From contig DATNEW010000008.1 in NCBI GenBank assembly GCA_035606695.1, forward strand, positions 62,001-126,000: DNA of 64,000 bases, written 5' to 3'. The notes beneath the pieces are model-generated. The model made no database searches, had not been told where the DNA came from, and saw nothing but the letters and a program-made list of their open reading frames with translations. Shown one piece after another: positions 26,131 to 34,962 of this stretch. Both the position numbers and the translations under genes were made by a program. The stretch's first letter is position 1. Each line of letters begins with the position of its first letter. Source of the DNA: Gemmatimonadaceae bacterium (lineage in GTDB: Bacteria; Gemmatimonadota; Gemmatimonadetes; Gemmatimonadales; Gemmatimonadaceae).

Positions 26131-27647
26131 AAAATTTGTTCGCCCCGGCGCACCTCGCGCTGATGGTCATCATACTGATCTGGGACATCGTGCTGGCGGG
26201 GCGCATCGCTCAAAAAGCCCAAGCGCCCCGGTTTCTCCAATCCGTTTCGGGAATGGCGGCGTTGATGCTGCTTCCCGGCCTGTTTCTGACGCTTGCGACG
26301 TCCACGATCATCACGGGACGAGCGGTGGTGGAAATGGACTGGGTGTGGCCCGCCGTCCTCGTGCTGTTCGCGATTCAGGCGACATACGCCTTGGTGCGCG
26401 GGCTCGTGAACGTCGCGTGGGGCGTGTTCATCGCGATTTACGACATCCTGATCGCGACGGTCGGCGTCGTGCGGTACCTCGTGGCGCACGGACATTCGCC
26501 AATCGAGCCGCTGGTGGCGCTGCTCGCGGCGCAGAGTCTCGCGATGGTCTTCGCGACGGGCACGTCGAGTGTGCTCGCGTCGCCATTTTTTCTGAACATG
26601 CCGATGGTGTCGCCGGCGTTCCCGGCGCTTCGAAAGCTCACGGCAACGTTCCGATTGATCATGACGGCGTACGCGCTGATGTGGACGGGCTTCATCATCT
26701 TCGTCGGCATGCCGCGCGCGGTGGTGCAGTTGCGCAACTACGAGCTGCATCGGCACGATCAGCTCCGCGAGCGTCCCGACGCCGACTTCGCGGTCGGCCT
26801 CAAGATTCTTCCCGACGCGAAGGGGCCGCCCCCACCGCCGGCGATTCACAGCGACTCCGCGCTCGTCGATACGCTCGACGTGGACGCAATCGCCGTCGTC
26901 GTGGTACCGGGCGCAACCAAGCTCGCGCTCGATTCGCTCGCGAAGGTCATCGATCCGGCGCGGCGCGACAGCAGTCCGCTCATCGTCGCGATCGGCTATC
27001 GCGGCACGCTCTTGCCGGAGCTCGGGAAGACCAAGTTGAACACCGCGGAACGCATCGCGACGATGCGTCGCGCGATCGCGCAGTTGCATCCGGACATCAT
27101 TCTTCCCGCGGAAGACCCGTACGGCTCCGGCGAACGCGCCGTCGGCACGCTCACGCCGGAACAGTGGGAGTCGTATCTCACGGATGCGGCGCGCGTCGCG
27201 AAGAGTATGGATCGCAAGATTCGCGTGGGTGTCGCGGCCTCGAAGTATTCGTCGGCCGACAGCGCGCTCTATGCGTGGGCCGCGTCGCCGTCATCGCCGA
27301 TCGACATCGTCGGCTTCTCGCTCTTCCCAACGCCGTATGTCGGCGGCGGCGTGCAAGCCGACACGCGCACGGCGGATCGCTGGATGCGTGCCATGCCGCC
27401 AAAGAAAGAACACTGGGTGTTCGCGACGGGCGGCTATCCACTCGCCTACGGCGAGCGAAGCCAGACGAACGCGGTGTGGGAAGTCATGTCGTGGGCCACC
27501 GACCATCCGGCGATCAAGGGGTTGATCGTGTACGAAGCGGGCGACTACGGCCAGGCGCGTGGACTGCGCGCACCGAACGGCAGACTGCGGCCCGTCGCCG
27601 GTTTCGTCATGCGTGCGATACGTGCGCTGAGAGAGTCGGCGCGGTAG
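26127..27647 (+). CDS. Membrane protein with C-terminal TIM-barrel/glycosidase-like domain
   Basis: A 506-residue protein. Residues 1-215 hold about six membrane helices. Residues about 250-506 form a soluble domain with a beta/alpha-barrel rhythm (SPLIVAIGYRG, HPDIILPAEDPYG, KIRVGVAASKY, IDIVGFSLFPTPY, WVFATGGYPL, IKGLIVYEAGDYG), resembling GH53-like glycosidases; EDP and YEAGD are candidate acidic catalytic positions. A proline-rich linker (KGPPPPPAIH) joins them. Function unknown. It is coupled to the SpeD-like gene by overlap. Confidence 0.75.
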   Translation: MKNLFAPAHLALMVIILIWDIVLAGRIAQKAQAPRFLQSVSGMAALMLLPGLFLTLATSTIITGRAVVEMDWVWPAVLVLFAIQATYALVRGLVNVAWGVFIAIYDILIATVGVVRYLVAHGHSPIEPLVALLAAQSLAMVFATGTSSVLASPFFLNMPMVSPAFPALRKLTATFRLIMTAYALMWTGFIIFVGMPRAVVQLRNYELHRHDQLRERPDADFAVGLKILPDAKGPPPPPAIHSDSALVDTLDVDAIAVVVVPGATKLALDSLAKVIDPARRDSSPLIVAIGYRGTLLPELGKTKLNTAERIATMRRAIAQLHPDIILPAEDPYGSGERAVGTLTPEQWESYLTDAARVAKSMDRKIRVGVAASKYSSADSALYAWAASPSSPIDIVGFSLFPTPYVGGGVQADTRTADRWMRAMPPKKEHWVFATGGYPLAYGERSQTNAVWEVMSWATDHPAIKGLIVYEAGDYGQARGLRAPNGRLRPVAGFVMRAIRALRESAR

Positions 27648-27658
27648 CTTTTCGCGCC

Positions 27659-29197
27659 ATGCAACGGCGCGATTTTCTCATCGATCTCACTCGCATCGCC
27701 GCGCTCGCGGCGATCGTTCCGAACGACTGGCGCGTGGTGCATCGCCCGCGCTTCGCCGACGATCCATTCGCGCTTGGGCTCGCGTCGGGCGATCCCTCGC
27801 CCGCCGGCGCGATGCTCTGGACGCGCCTCGCGCCCCGTCCGCTCGACCCGCACGGCGGAATGAACGGCTCCCGAGCGGCGGTGACGTGGGAAGTCGCGGA
27901 CGACGAGGGTTTCACGAAGATCGTTCAGCAAGGGCGCGCGACGGCTGTGCCGGAGCTCGCGTACAGCGTGCACGTGGACGTGAAGGGACTCGCGCCCGAT
28001 CGGTGGTACTACTATCGCTTTCATTCGGGACAAGCGACGAGCGGCGTCGGACGGGTCCGCACCGCGCCGGCCGAGGGCGCGCAAACACCGCTGAGACTCG
28101 CGTTCGCATCGTGCCAGCATTACGAGCAAGGCTTCTACACTGCGCAGCAACATCTCGCGAACGAAGAGATCGACGCCGTCGCGTTCCTTGGCGACTATAT
28201 CTATGAGTACGGGCCAAACACCGCGAATCCGCGACTGCATGCAACCGCGGAGGTCATGGACCTGGAGGGGTATCGCGGGCGGTACGCGCAGTACAAATCC
28301 GATCCGGCGCTGCAGGCGGCGCATGCGGCGTTTCCGTGGCTGCTGATCACCGACGATCACGAAGTCGACAACAACTACGCAGGTCTCGTGAGCGAGAACG
28401 AGATGGAATCCACGGAGTGGATGCACGCGCGCCGCGCCGCCGCATATCAAGCGTGGTGGGAGCATCAACCCGTGCGCGTACCGCACTCCAACTCGTGGGC
28501 CGATCTCGTACAGATGCGTCGTCTCGACTGGGGCGCGCTGGCGCGGATTCATCTGCTCGACGGCCGGCAGTATCGCAGCGATCAGCCCTGCGGTGACGGC
28601 GATCAAGCAGTTCCGTGCGGCGACTGGGCTGACCCCAAGCACACGATGTTCGGTCCCGATCAGGAGAAGTGGTTGAGCAGCGGACTGGCGAGCTCGCGCG
28701 CGCACTGGCAGATCCTCGCCAACCAGGTGATGTTCGCGCCCTTCGACCTCACCGCCGGGCCGACGCGCACGTATCACATGGATTCGTGGGGCGGCTATCC
28801 CGCGGCGGCCGATCGTCTACTCGATTCGATCGGCAAATACGCGCGCAATCGCACGGTGCTGATCAGCGGCGACATTCACTCCAACTGGGTGAATGAGATT
28901 CACGCGCGCTTCACGCGCGATGAGACGCCGATCGTCGCGGCGGAGTTCGTGGGCACGAGCTTTACGTCAGGCGGCGACGGGAGCGATCGCAACGCCGCCG
29001 TCGGCGCGCTCGCCGCGGAGAACCCGCATCTCAAGTGGCAGAACAATCGCCGCGGCTACGTCGTCTGCCGGTTCGACGGCGACGTGTGCGAAGCGGATTA
29101 CCGCATCGTGCCGTACGTGAGCAAACCCGGCGCCCCGATTCAGACCGCGACGCGATGGAAAACGGAGCATGGAAAGGCGGGGATTACACAACTTTGA
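27659..29197 (+). CDS. Alkaline phosphatase D (PhoD-like) phosphodiesterase
   Basis: A 512-residue secreted enzyme. The N-terminus MQRRDFLIDLTRIAALAAIV is a Tat-type signal (RRDFL). A PhoD N-terminal Ig-like domain (FALGLASGDPSPAGAMLWTR) precedes the metallophosphatase core: FASCQHYEQGFY, LGDYIYEYG, TDDHEVDNNY and ISGDIHSNW carry the metal ligands. It should release phosphate from phosphodiesters outside the inner membrane. ATG 27659 is 11 bases after the preceding gene. Confidence 0.93.
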   Translation: MQRRDFLIDLTRIAALAAIVPNDWRVVHRPRFADDPFALGLASGDPSPAGAMLWTRLAPRPLDPHGGMNGSRAAVTWEVADDEGFTKIVQQGRATAVPELAYSVHVDVKGLAPDRWYYYRFHSGQATSGVGRVRTAPAEGAQTPLRLAFASCQHYEQGFYTAQQHLANEEIDAVAFLGDYIYEYGPNTANPRLHATAEVMDLEGYRGRYAQYKSDPALQAAHAAFPWLLITDDHEVDNNYAGLVSENEMESTEWMHARRAAAYQAWWEHQPVRVPHSNSWADLVQMRRLDWGALARIHLLDGRQYRSDQPCGDGDQAVPCGDWADPKHTMFGPDQEKWLSSGLASSRAHWQILANQVMFAPFDLTAGPTRTYHMDSWGGYPAAADRLLDSIGKYARNRTVLISGDIHSNWVNEIHARFTRDETPIVAAEFVGTSFTSGGDGSDRNAAVGALAAENPHLKWQNNRRGYVVCRFDGDVCEADYRIVPYVSKPGAPIQTATRWKTEHGKAGITQL

Positions 29198-29203
29198 AGT
29201 CAT

Positions 29204-29298
29204 GTCGTCCTGAGCGGAGCGAAGGACCCCTATCACAACAGAGCGCTCTCCTCGGAGTCAAGGGATCCTTCGCTACGCTGTGCTTCGCTCAGGATGAC
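29204..29298. repeat. Dispersed palindromic repeat, copy 2
   Basis: Begins GTCGTCCTGAGCGGAGCGAA and ends CGCTCAGGATGAC, with inner arms AAGGACCCC and GGATCCTTCGC. It sits between the convergent PhoD-like and M16 genes, where its hairpin could stop transcription from either side. Related to copies at 22603, 39265 and 43689. Confidence 0.85.
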
Positions 29299-29307
29299 AG
29301 CCGGGGC

Positions 29308-31944
29308 TTACACCGCCTTTCCCGTCCCCCGCACCACGCCTTCAACGCGCCGCGACTGATCGAAGCAGTGCTCGGCCATGGCGCGTATCGATTCCGCCGT
29401 CACGGCGCGAACGTTCGCGTCGAACGTGGTGAGCTCGCTCAGCGAACCGAACAAAAACGCATCCACCATGTCCGCCAGCACAGCACCGCCGCTCTGCTGC
29501 CGAATTGCGTGCGAACCGATCGCGTACGTCTTTGCGCGATTCAACTCGTCGGCTGTCACGGGTTCTTCGCGCAACCGGCGGAACTCGGTGAGCAGCCCCT
29601 GGCGCGCGGCATCCTCCTGCTCGGGGTTCGTGGCGATGTATGCCCCGAAGGTGCCGGCGAGTCTCCGCTCCATCGCGAACGCATGCACGGTGTAGCACAG
29701 CGAGCGTTTGTCGCGCAGCTCATCGAAGAAACGGCCGCCGAGTCCACTGGCGACGCTCGCGATCATGCCCGCCGCGAAGCGCGAGTCATCGTTGCGCGCC
29801 GGACCGGGAAAGAGCATCGCGAGCGCGGTCTGCGCGCGGTCGCGCGGCTCGACGATGCTCGTGAGCGTGTTTGGCCAGCGAGGGGCGGCCAACGTGCGGG
29901 GCGGCGTGTAGCGAATGTCGGCGAACGCGCGCGCGGCGATCTGCGCGAGCTCGTCCGGATCGCCGTCGGCGACGAGGGCGATCGCCGACGCCGACTCGAG
30001 CGCGTGCGATGCGTGCCAGTCGCGCACCGCATCGACGGTGATCCGACGCAGCGTGTCTTCGGTGCCACTCGCCGGAGTGCCGTAGGGATGTCCGGCAAAC
30101 GCCGCCTGCGTCGCGAGCCGCATGGGATAGCGGAACATGTCGTCGCGCATGGCGATGACGTCGGCGATGGCGATCGCGCGCTCGGTCTCGAGTGCATCGT
30201 CCTTGAACGTGGGATGCTGCACGACGTCCGCGAGGAGCTCGACGGCCGCAGCCGCCGAGTGCGTCGGAACCGAGATCGCCCATCCGAAACTCTCGGCGCC
30301 CGACGCGGCGCTCACGCTGCCGCCAAGCATCTCCGCTTCTTCCGCGATCTGAAGCGCATTGCGCGACGTCGTGCCTTTGGTCGCGGTACGAGCCATGAGA
30401 CCCGTGAGGCCCGCGAGCTTCGCTGGTTCATCGCTCGCCCCGCCGATTGCATAGATGCCGACGTGCAGCAGCGGCGCGCCAGGCTTGCGACGGACGAGGA
30501 TCGGCATGCCGTTTACTGTGCGATACACGCGGACGCCGGCTTCCTCACGCTCGAAGGCGGGACGCTGCGCCGCCGGCAGAATGTGCGGCTGATACGGCTT
30601 TGGCGGAGTCAGCTCGGGAGGGCGCGGCTCGCGATCGAGCAATTCTCTCATCTCATGCGCGCCGGTGCTGACCGGCGCCGAGCCGTTCGGGCGATAGACC
30701 ACCACGCCCGCGTTGTCAGGATTGAGATACCGGTCGGCGGCGGCGATCAGATCGTCGCGCGTCGTGGTCATGAGCCGCTCGAAATAGCGATCGCCCATGC
30801 GCCAGTCGCCCAGTGCTTCCCACTCGGCGAGATAGTTGGCCTGTCCTTCCATGTCCTCGAAGCGCCGCACCCACTGCGATTCGTAGATCCGCTTTGCACG
30901 CTCGACCTCGAGCTCGCCCAGGTCGCCGTCGCGTACCGCGCGAAGCTGATCCCATGCGGCGCGGCCGGCGTCAGCCGCGGTCTCTGGCGGCGTTTCCGCG
31001 TGCACGACGAAGACGCCGATCTGCGTCGGCGTGTAGTTGTACGCCGTGATGGACGAGGCCAGACGACGCTCGCGCACGGCGCGGTAGAGGCGCGACGCGC
31101 GTCCGCTGCCGATGACGGCCGCCAGCAGATCGAGGGCGGGCGTATCGGGACGCGTCGTACCGGGCGTGCGCCAACCGAAGGCCAACTGGGTCTGCGTGAT
31201 GTCGCCGGTCCACTCGCGGTAGCGAAATCCGCCGACGCCTTCTTCAGTCGGTCCCGGCTGCCGCTGCGGCTCGCCGGACGGCAGCGATCCGTATTTGTCG
31301 TACACCGCGGCGAGCGCATCGTCGACGTCGACGTCGCCGACGATTGAGAGAACTGTATTTCCAGGATGATAAAAATTGCGATAAAAACCGACGAGCGCCT
31401 CGCGCGTGAGCGCGCGCAGCCCCGGCTCGCGGCCGATGCGCCACCGGCGAATGCGGTGGCGGTCGTGAATCAGCTCGTAGAGCGTTTCGGTGGACACCGC
31501 GCCGGGGCTGTCCGCCTTGCGCTTGGCCTCCTGGATGATCACCTCGAGCTCGCGGGCCAGCTCGCCGGCGTCGATCAGCGAGCGTGCATAGGCGTCGGCC
31601 TGGACGTCGAGCCCCTGCGCGAAGCCCGACGAGGGCAGGACGGTGTAATAGCTCGTGTGATCGTAGATCGTCGCCGCGTTGAGATAGCCGCCGACGGCCT
31701 TGGTCTGCTTGGCGATCTCGCCGACGCCGCGCGTTGGCGTGCCCTTGAAGTACATGTGCTCGAGCACGTGCGCGATGCCGATGATGTCGTCGGTCTCGTC
31801 GAAGTAGCCGGCGTTGACGTACGTCACGATCGCGACGACGGGCGCCGACCGGTCGCGCCGAATGAGCACGGTCAGGCCGTTGGGAAGCCGCGTCCGGACG
31901 ACCGATGCGGGATCGATCGTCGTCGTGAGTGCTGAGGTTGTCAC
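29308..31944 (-). CDS. M16-family zinc peptidase (two-domain, PqqL/pitrilysin-like)
   Basis: An 878-residue peptidase made of two M16 halves. The first has the inverted zinc motif HVLEH (H59, E62, H63) and the third ligand E139 in VIIQEAKRK, exactly 76 residues after H63. The second half (from about residue 465, GVRVYRTVNGMPILVRRKPG) lacks the motif and serves to close the chamber, as in other single-chain M16 enzymes. There is no obvious signal peptide. GTG start, 17 bases after the ABC permease gene, so it is probably co-transcribed with the transporter. Confidence 0.92.
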   Translation of the reverse strand: MTTSALTTTIDPASVVRTRLPNGLTVLIRRDRSAPVVAIVTYVNAGYFDETDDIIGIAHVLEHMYFKGTPTRGVGEIAKQTKAVGGYLNAATIYDHTSYYTVLPSSGFAQGLDVQADAYARSLIDAGELARELEVIIQEAKRKADSPGAVSTETLYELIHDRHRIRRWRIGREPGLRALTREALVGFYRNFYHPGNTVLSIVGDVDVDDALAAVYDKYGSLPSGEPQRQPGPTEEGVGGFRYREWTGDITQTQLAFGWRTPGTTRPDTPALDLLAAVIGSGRASRLYRAVRERRLASSITAYNYTPTQIGVFVVHAETPPETAADAGRAAWDQLRAVRDGDLGELEVERAKRIYESQWVRRFEDMEGQANYLAEWEALGDWRMGDRYFERLMTTTRDDLIAAADRYLNPDNAGVVVYRPNGSAPVSTGAHEMRELLDREPRPPELTPPKPYQPHILPAAQRPAFEREEAGVRVYRTVNGMPILVRRKPGAPLLHVGIYAIGGASDEPAKLAGLTGLMARTATKGTTSRNALQIAEEAEMLGGSVSAASGAESFGWAISVPTHSAAAAVELLADVVQHPTFKDDALETERAIAIADVIAMRDDMFRYPMRLATQAAFAGHPYGTPASGTEDTLRRITVDAVRDWHASHALESASAIALVADGDPDELAQIAARAFADIRYTPPRTLAAPRWPNTLTSIVEPRDRAQTALAMLFPGPARNDDSRFAAGMIASVASGLGGRFFDELRDKRSLCYTVHAFAMERRLAGTFGAYIATNPEQEDAARQGLLTEFRRLREEPVTADELNRAKTYAIGSHAIRQQSGGAVLADMVDAFLFGSLSELTTFDANVRAVTAESIRAMAEHCFDQSRRVEGVVRGTGKAV

Positions 31945-31961
31945 GTGCGATGGGAAATGGT

Positions 31962-32762
31962 TCAGGCTTTCGTCACTGGGACCTTACGAAGCATAACCAA
32001 TCCCAACAGAACGCATGCCACTCCATACGCGACGTTCCACATCGCCCACTTCGTCGGAAACGGCAAGTCGACGAGGTTGCCCATCGCGTTCAGCCCGAGC
32101 GCCCAATCGTGCAGCTCCGTGAGCTTGCTTGTTGGCGGCGCGATCCACGTGAGCCAATGCTTGAACCCGGTCACGTGTTCCCACTTGTCCCACACGACCG
32201 CGCCGACGAGCAGCACCACGATGCCGATCAAGCCGTCGAAGCGCGTCAACACCGACGTCAGGAACACGATGCCGCCCACGACAACGAATCCGATGGCGGC
32301 AGCGGCGAGAATTTTCCAGTCGAACGCCGGCGGATGGAGCCGGCTCCAGACGAACAACAACACCGCTGAAACGACGAGGAAGCCGGCGAACTTCACGATC
32401 AGGCTCTGCGCATAAAACCGCGGCGGCGAGACAGGTTTCGCGAAGAGAAAGCGCGTGTATCCGCTGCTGCGGTCCACCGAGAAAATGCCGCTGACCGCGA
32501 TGATCGGCGCCACGTACGTGAACATGGCGAACAGCTCGCGGAACAACCCGAGCCTCATCGGCGTGGTCATGGTCATGTGGCGCGCGCGCATCATCTCTTC
32601 GTTCGCGTCCATGTTGAGATGGATGAGCCAGCCGAGCATGCCGAACAGGAGCAGCGTGATGATTGCGATGTTGATCACGAAGTCGCGCGCCTGCCATTCG
32701 GCGTAGCGGCCGAGCCGGGCGTGCCGGCGCGGCAGCGGTGTGGAGAGAGCGGGAGCGCTCAT
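31962..32762 (-). CDS. ABC-2-type transporter permease
   Basis: A 266-residue membrane protein with six predicted helices (FVINIAIITLLLFGMLGWLI, FAGFLVVSAVLLFVWS, ILAAAAIGFVVVGGIVFL, LIGIVVLLVGAVVW, WAMWNVAYGVACVLLGLVML). The FLFAKPVSPPRFY loop is typical of ABC-2 exporters. ATG 32762 overlaps the ATPase stop as ATGA. The substrate is unknown; coupling to an M16 peptidase suggests peptide processing or export, as inference. Confidence 0.88.
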   Translation of the reverse strand: MSAPALSTPLPRRHARLGRYAEWQARDFVINIAIITLLLFGMLGWLIHLNMDANEEMMRARHMTMTTPMRLGLFRELFAMFTYVAPIIAVSGIFSVDRSSGYTRFLFAKPVSPPRFYAQSLIVKFAGFLVVSAVLLFVWSRLHPPAFDWKILAAAAIGFVVVGGIVFLTSVLTRFDGLIGIVVLLVGAVVWDKWEHVTGFKHWLTWIAPPTSKLTELHDWALGLNAMGNLVDLPFPTKWAMWNVAYGVACVLLGLVMLRKVPVTKA

Positions 32763-33664
32763 TGGGCGACGGCCTCGCGGAATTGTTGTTCGAGCGCGGT
32801 GTGGACCGGAGAGACCGATACGACGAGGGTGCCGCGCGACAGCAGCTCGGCGAGCTCGCGGTTGAGCGTCTCGAGCGACCGGTCGGGGATGTCGAACTCG
32901 CCGGGACCGGCGGCGACGGCGTCGGTGAACACGGCCGTGACATGCTCGGCGCCCGCGGCGACGGCGATTCGATACGGCGTGTGCGCATCCGCCGTCGGGG
33001 CCGTCTTCAGATCCACGACGCGCTGCAGCCGGCCCCGGTCGATGATCACGACACGATCGGAAATGCGCTGCAGCTCGTCCAGATTGTGCGACGCGATGAA
33101 GATCACGCGATCGGGCCGGCGCATGTCGCCCACGAGATCGCGGAAGCGTTGCGTCCACATGGGATCGAGCCCGTGCGTCGGTTCGTCGAGGATGAGGATT
33201 CGCTCGTCGTGCAGCATGGCCTGCGCCAATCCGACGCGCTGCAGGTTGCCTTTTGATAGTTGTTTAATGAGTTTTTTTCGATGTTCGTCGAGACCCAGCT
33301 GCCCGACGACCGCGTCGACGCGCTCCTGCACGCGCGCGGGCTCGATCCCGGCGAGCAGCGCGTAGCGCCGCAGCGCGTTCTCGGTGCGCCAGCTGGGCGG
33401 AATGGCCACGAGCTCCGACAGATAGCCGATGCCGTGCCGCTCGATGAACGTGCGCGGCGACACGCCGTGAATCGTGACGCTCCCCGCGGTCGGACGCATG
33501 TATCCGAGCAGCAAGCCGATCAACGTGCTCTTGCCGGCGCCGTTCGGACCGGCCAGGCCCAGGACTTCGCCTTCGTTGATCGTGAGCGAGAAATCCGTCA
33601 CCGCGTTGACCGTTCGTCCCAGCCAGCTGCGGTACGTCTTGGACACACCGGAGAATTGAATCAC
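32759..33664 (-). CDS. ABC transporter ATP-binding protein
   Basis: A 301-residue ABC ATPase with Walker A GPNGAGKSTLI, signature LSKGNLQRV, Walker B RILILDEPTHGLD and H-loop FIASHNLDEL. The extra 80 residues after the core match the C-terminal domain of ABC-2 exporter ATPases. I chose GTG 33664 just before the conserved IQFSGVSKTY; a TTG at 33757 would add a 31-residue tail without family features. Partner of the downstream permease. Confidence 0.9.
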   Translation of the reverse strand: MIQFSGVSKTYRSWLGRTVNAVTDFSLTINEGEVLGLAGPNGAGKSTLIGLLLGYMRPTAGSVTIHGVSPRTFIERHGIGYLSELVAIPPSWRTENALRRYALLAGIEPARVQERVDAVVGQLGLDEHRKKLIKQLSKGNLQRVGLAQAMLHDERILILDEPTHGLDPMWTQRFRDLVGDMRRPDRVIFIASHNLDELQRISDRVVIIDRGRLQRVVDLKTAPTADAHTPYRIAVAAGAEHVTAVFTDAVAAGPGEFDIPDRSLETLNRELAELLSRGTLVVSVSPVHTALEQQFREAVAQ

Positions 33665-33891
33665 GAGCCGTCGGGGTGGGAGGAGGCCATCGGACGGAAC
33701 CGGCCCAAGGTAGGCCTGGGATGTCGGGGCGGAAAGCCCTTTCCGCGTCAATCCCAAAAAGAACCACGGACCACGCCGGAATACACGGATCGGCCGGAGA
33801 CTGCGTCACAAAAGAAGTAAACTGGCGTTACCAGTCTCTAACGCAGTTTCCCGACTTTCCGTGTCACTTCCGATGTTGTCCGTGTTTTCTT
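33665..33891. other. Intergenic region with inverted CACGGA-type repeats
   Basis: This 227-base gap holds no gene. CACGGACCACGCCGG and ACACGGATCGG (33773-33797) on one side face TTCCGTGTCACTTCCG and TTGTCCGTGTTTTC (33857-33890) in opposite orientation. The phrases are short degenerate repeats of CACGGA. They could form a long hairpin between the TPR gene end and the ABC ATPase start. Confidence 0.5.
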
Positions 33892-34962
33892 CTAGTGCGG
33901 AATCGGCGGCGGCTGCGTGGTCGATTGTCCCACCGCACCCGCCGGCGCCGCACAATTCGACCACGGTCCGGGGCCCGCGCGAGTGATGAACGTCGTGCCT
34001 TCCGACACCCGATTGAGGCGCATCAACGCGCAGCCCAGATAACCCTGTGACATCTTGTCCGTGGGATCGGCCTGCACGGCGCGCACGTAGAACCGCCGCG
34101 CCAACTCGGCGTTGCCCTGCTGCAACAGGCTCGCGCCCATCTCGCGCAGCGCGAGCGCGTTGTTCGGATCGAGCTGCAGCGCGTTGTTGAGCTCCTGGCC
34201 GGCGAGCGTGAAGTTGCCGACGTCGCGCGCCATGCGCGCAAGCCAGATGTGCGGCAGGGGCGCCTTCGGGTCGTCACGCGACGCTTTCGTGAACGCCGAC
34301 ACCGCGACTTCGCGCTGACCGGCGCGATATGCCGTGATGCCCTGATCCATATCCGAATTGCCGCGCGGCGCGAAGCTGAAGTACGCGGCGATCCCAATGA
34401 CGATCACGCCGAGAACGACGGCGGGAACGAGCCAGCGCGGAAACCGCCGGCTGGTCGACGTGCTCACGACGACCGGTTCGGTCGGTGCAACCGCAGCTGC
34501 GGCAGCCGCAGCTGCGGCTGCCGCAGCTGCGGCTGCCGCCGGTGCGGCGGCGTAGCCGGAGCCGATCGGCGCGCTACGCTCGGGCTCGATGTCGCCCATC
34601 AACGCCGCGTCGAGCTTGAGGTACGCATTTCGCGCCGAGTTGACGTCGCTCTCCGTCGCGCGATACGCGGTGTCCTGCAATCGCGTGTGCACCGCCTCGA
34701 ACTCGGCGAGCGAGTTCGCCTGATCGAAGTTGAGCATTTGACGCTGTCGTGCTTCGCGAATCAATGCCTGGCCCGTAAGCGCGCTCGCCGCGCTTGCTCC
34801 CACGAGCGAACGAAGCGCGGCTTCCACCGCGCTCCACGTCTCGATCAAATCGGCTGCGAGATCTTCAGTCCCGCGCGTCGCGTCCAGGCGGGCGACGGCG
34901 GGGCGCGCCGCATCGAGTGCGGCGCGTGCGCTTCGCTGCGTGGGAGTGGTGCCTGGGCTCAC
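33892..34962 (-). CDS. TPR-repeat membrane protein with poly-alanine linker
   Basis: A 356-residue protein. The N-terminal 130 residues are helical; then comes an alanine-only linker of about 17 residues encoded by a palindromic 15-base repeat. One membrane helix (LVPAVVLGVIVIGIAAYFSF) follows, then TPR repeats (DMDQGITAYRAGQREVAVSA; HIWLARMARDVGNFTLAGQE; ALREMGASLLQQGNAELARR). A scaffold for protein complexes is likely. GTG start overlaps the upstream TPR gene stop. Confidence 0.82.
   Translation of the reverse strand: MSPGTTPTQRSARAALDAARPAVARLDATRGTEDLAADLIETWSAVEAALRSLVGASAASALTGQALIREARQRQMLNFDQANSLAEFEAVHTRLQDTAYRATESDVNSARNAYLKLDAALMGDIEPERSAPIGSGYAAAPAAAAAAAAAAAAAAAAVAPTEPVVVSTSTSRRFPRWLVPAVVLGVIVIGIAAYFSFAPRGNSDMDQGITAYRAGQREVAVSAFTKASRDDPKAPLPHIWLARMARDVGNFTLAGQELNNALQLDPNNALALREMGASLLQQGNAELARRFYVRAVQADPTDKMSQGYLGCALMRLNRVSEGTTFITRAGPGPWSNCAAPAGAVGQSTTQPPPIPH
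34491..34540. repeat. Palindromic 15-base tandem repeat encoding poly-Ala
   Basis: Units of CCGCAGCTGCGGCTG (about three and a half, with one variant) lie in tandem. Each contains GCCGCAGCTGCGGC, a perfect palindrome, so single strands fold into hairpins. The unit length keeps the frame and encodes alanine only. Confidence 0.8.

Noticed and set aside
25949-27658. N-terminal extension of the PhoD-like gene
   Set aside because: The frame overlaps the membrane/TIM-barrel gene and is low-complexity Arg-rich; the Tat signal beginning at ATG 27659 marks the real start.
29035-31347. 770-residue open frame on the plus strand
   Set aside because: It is antisense to the M16 peptidase, is Arg/Ala-rich as expected for a shadow frame in high-GC DNA, and shows no family motif.
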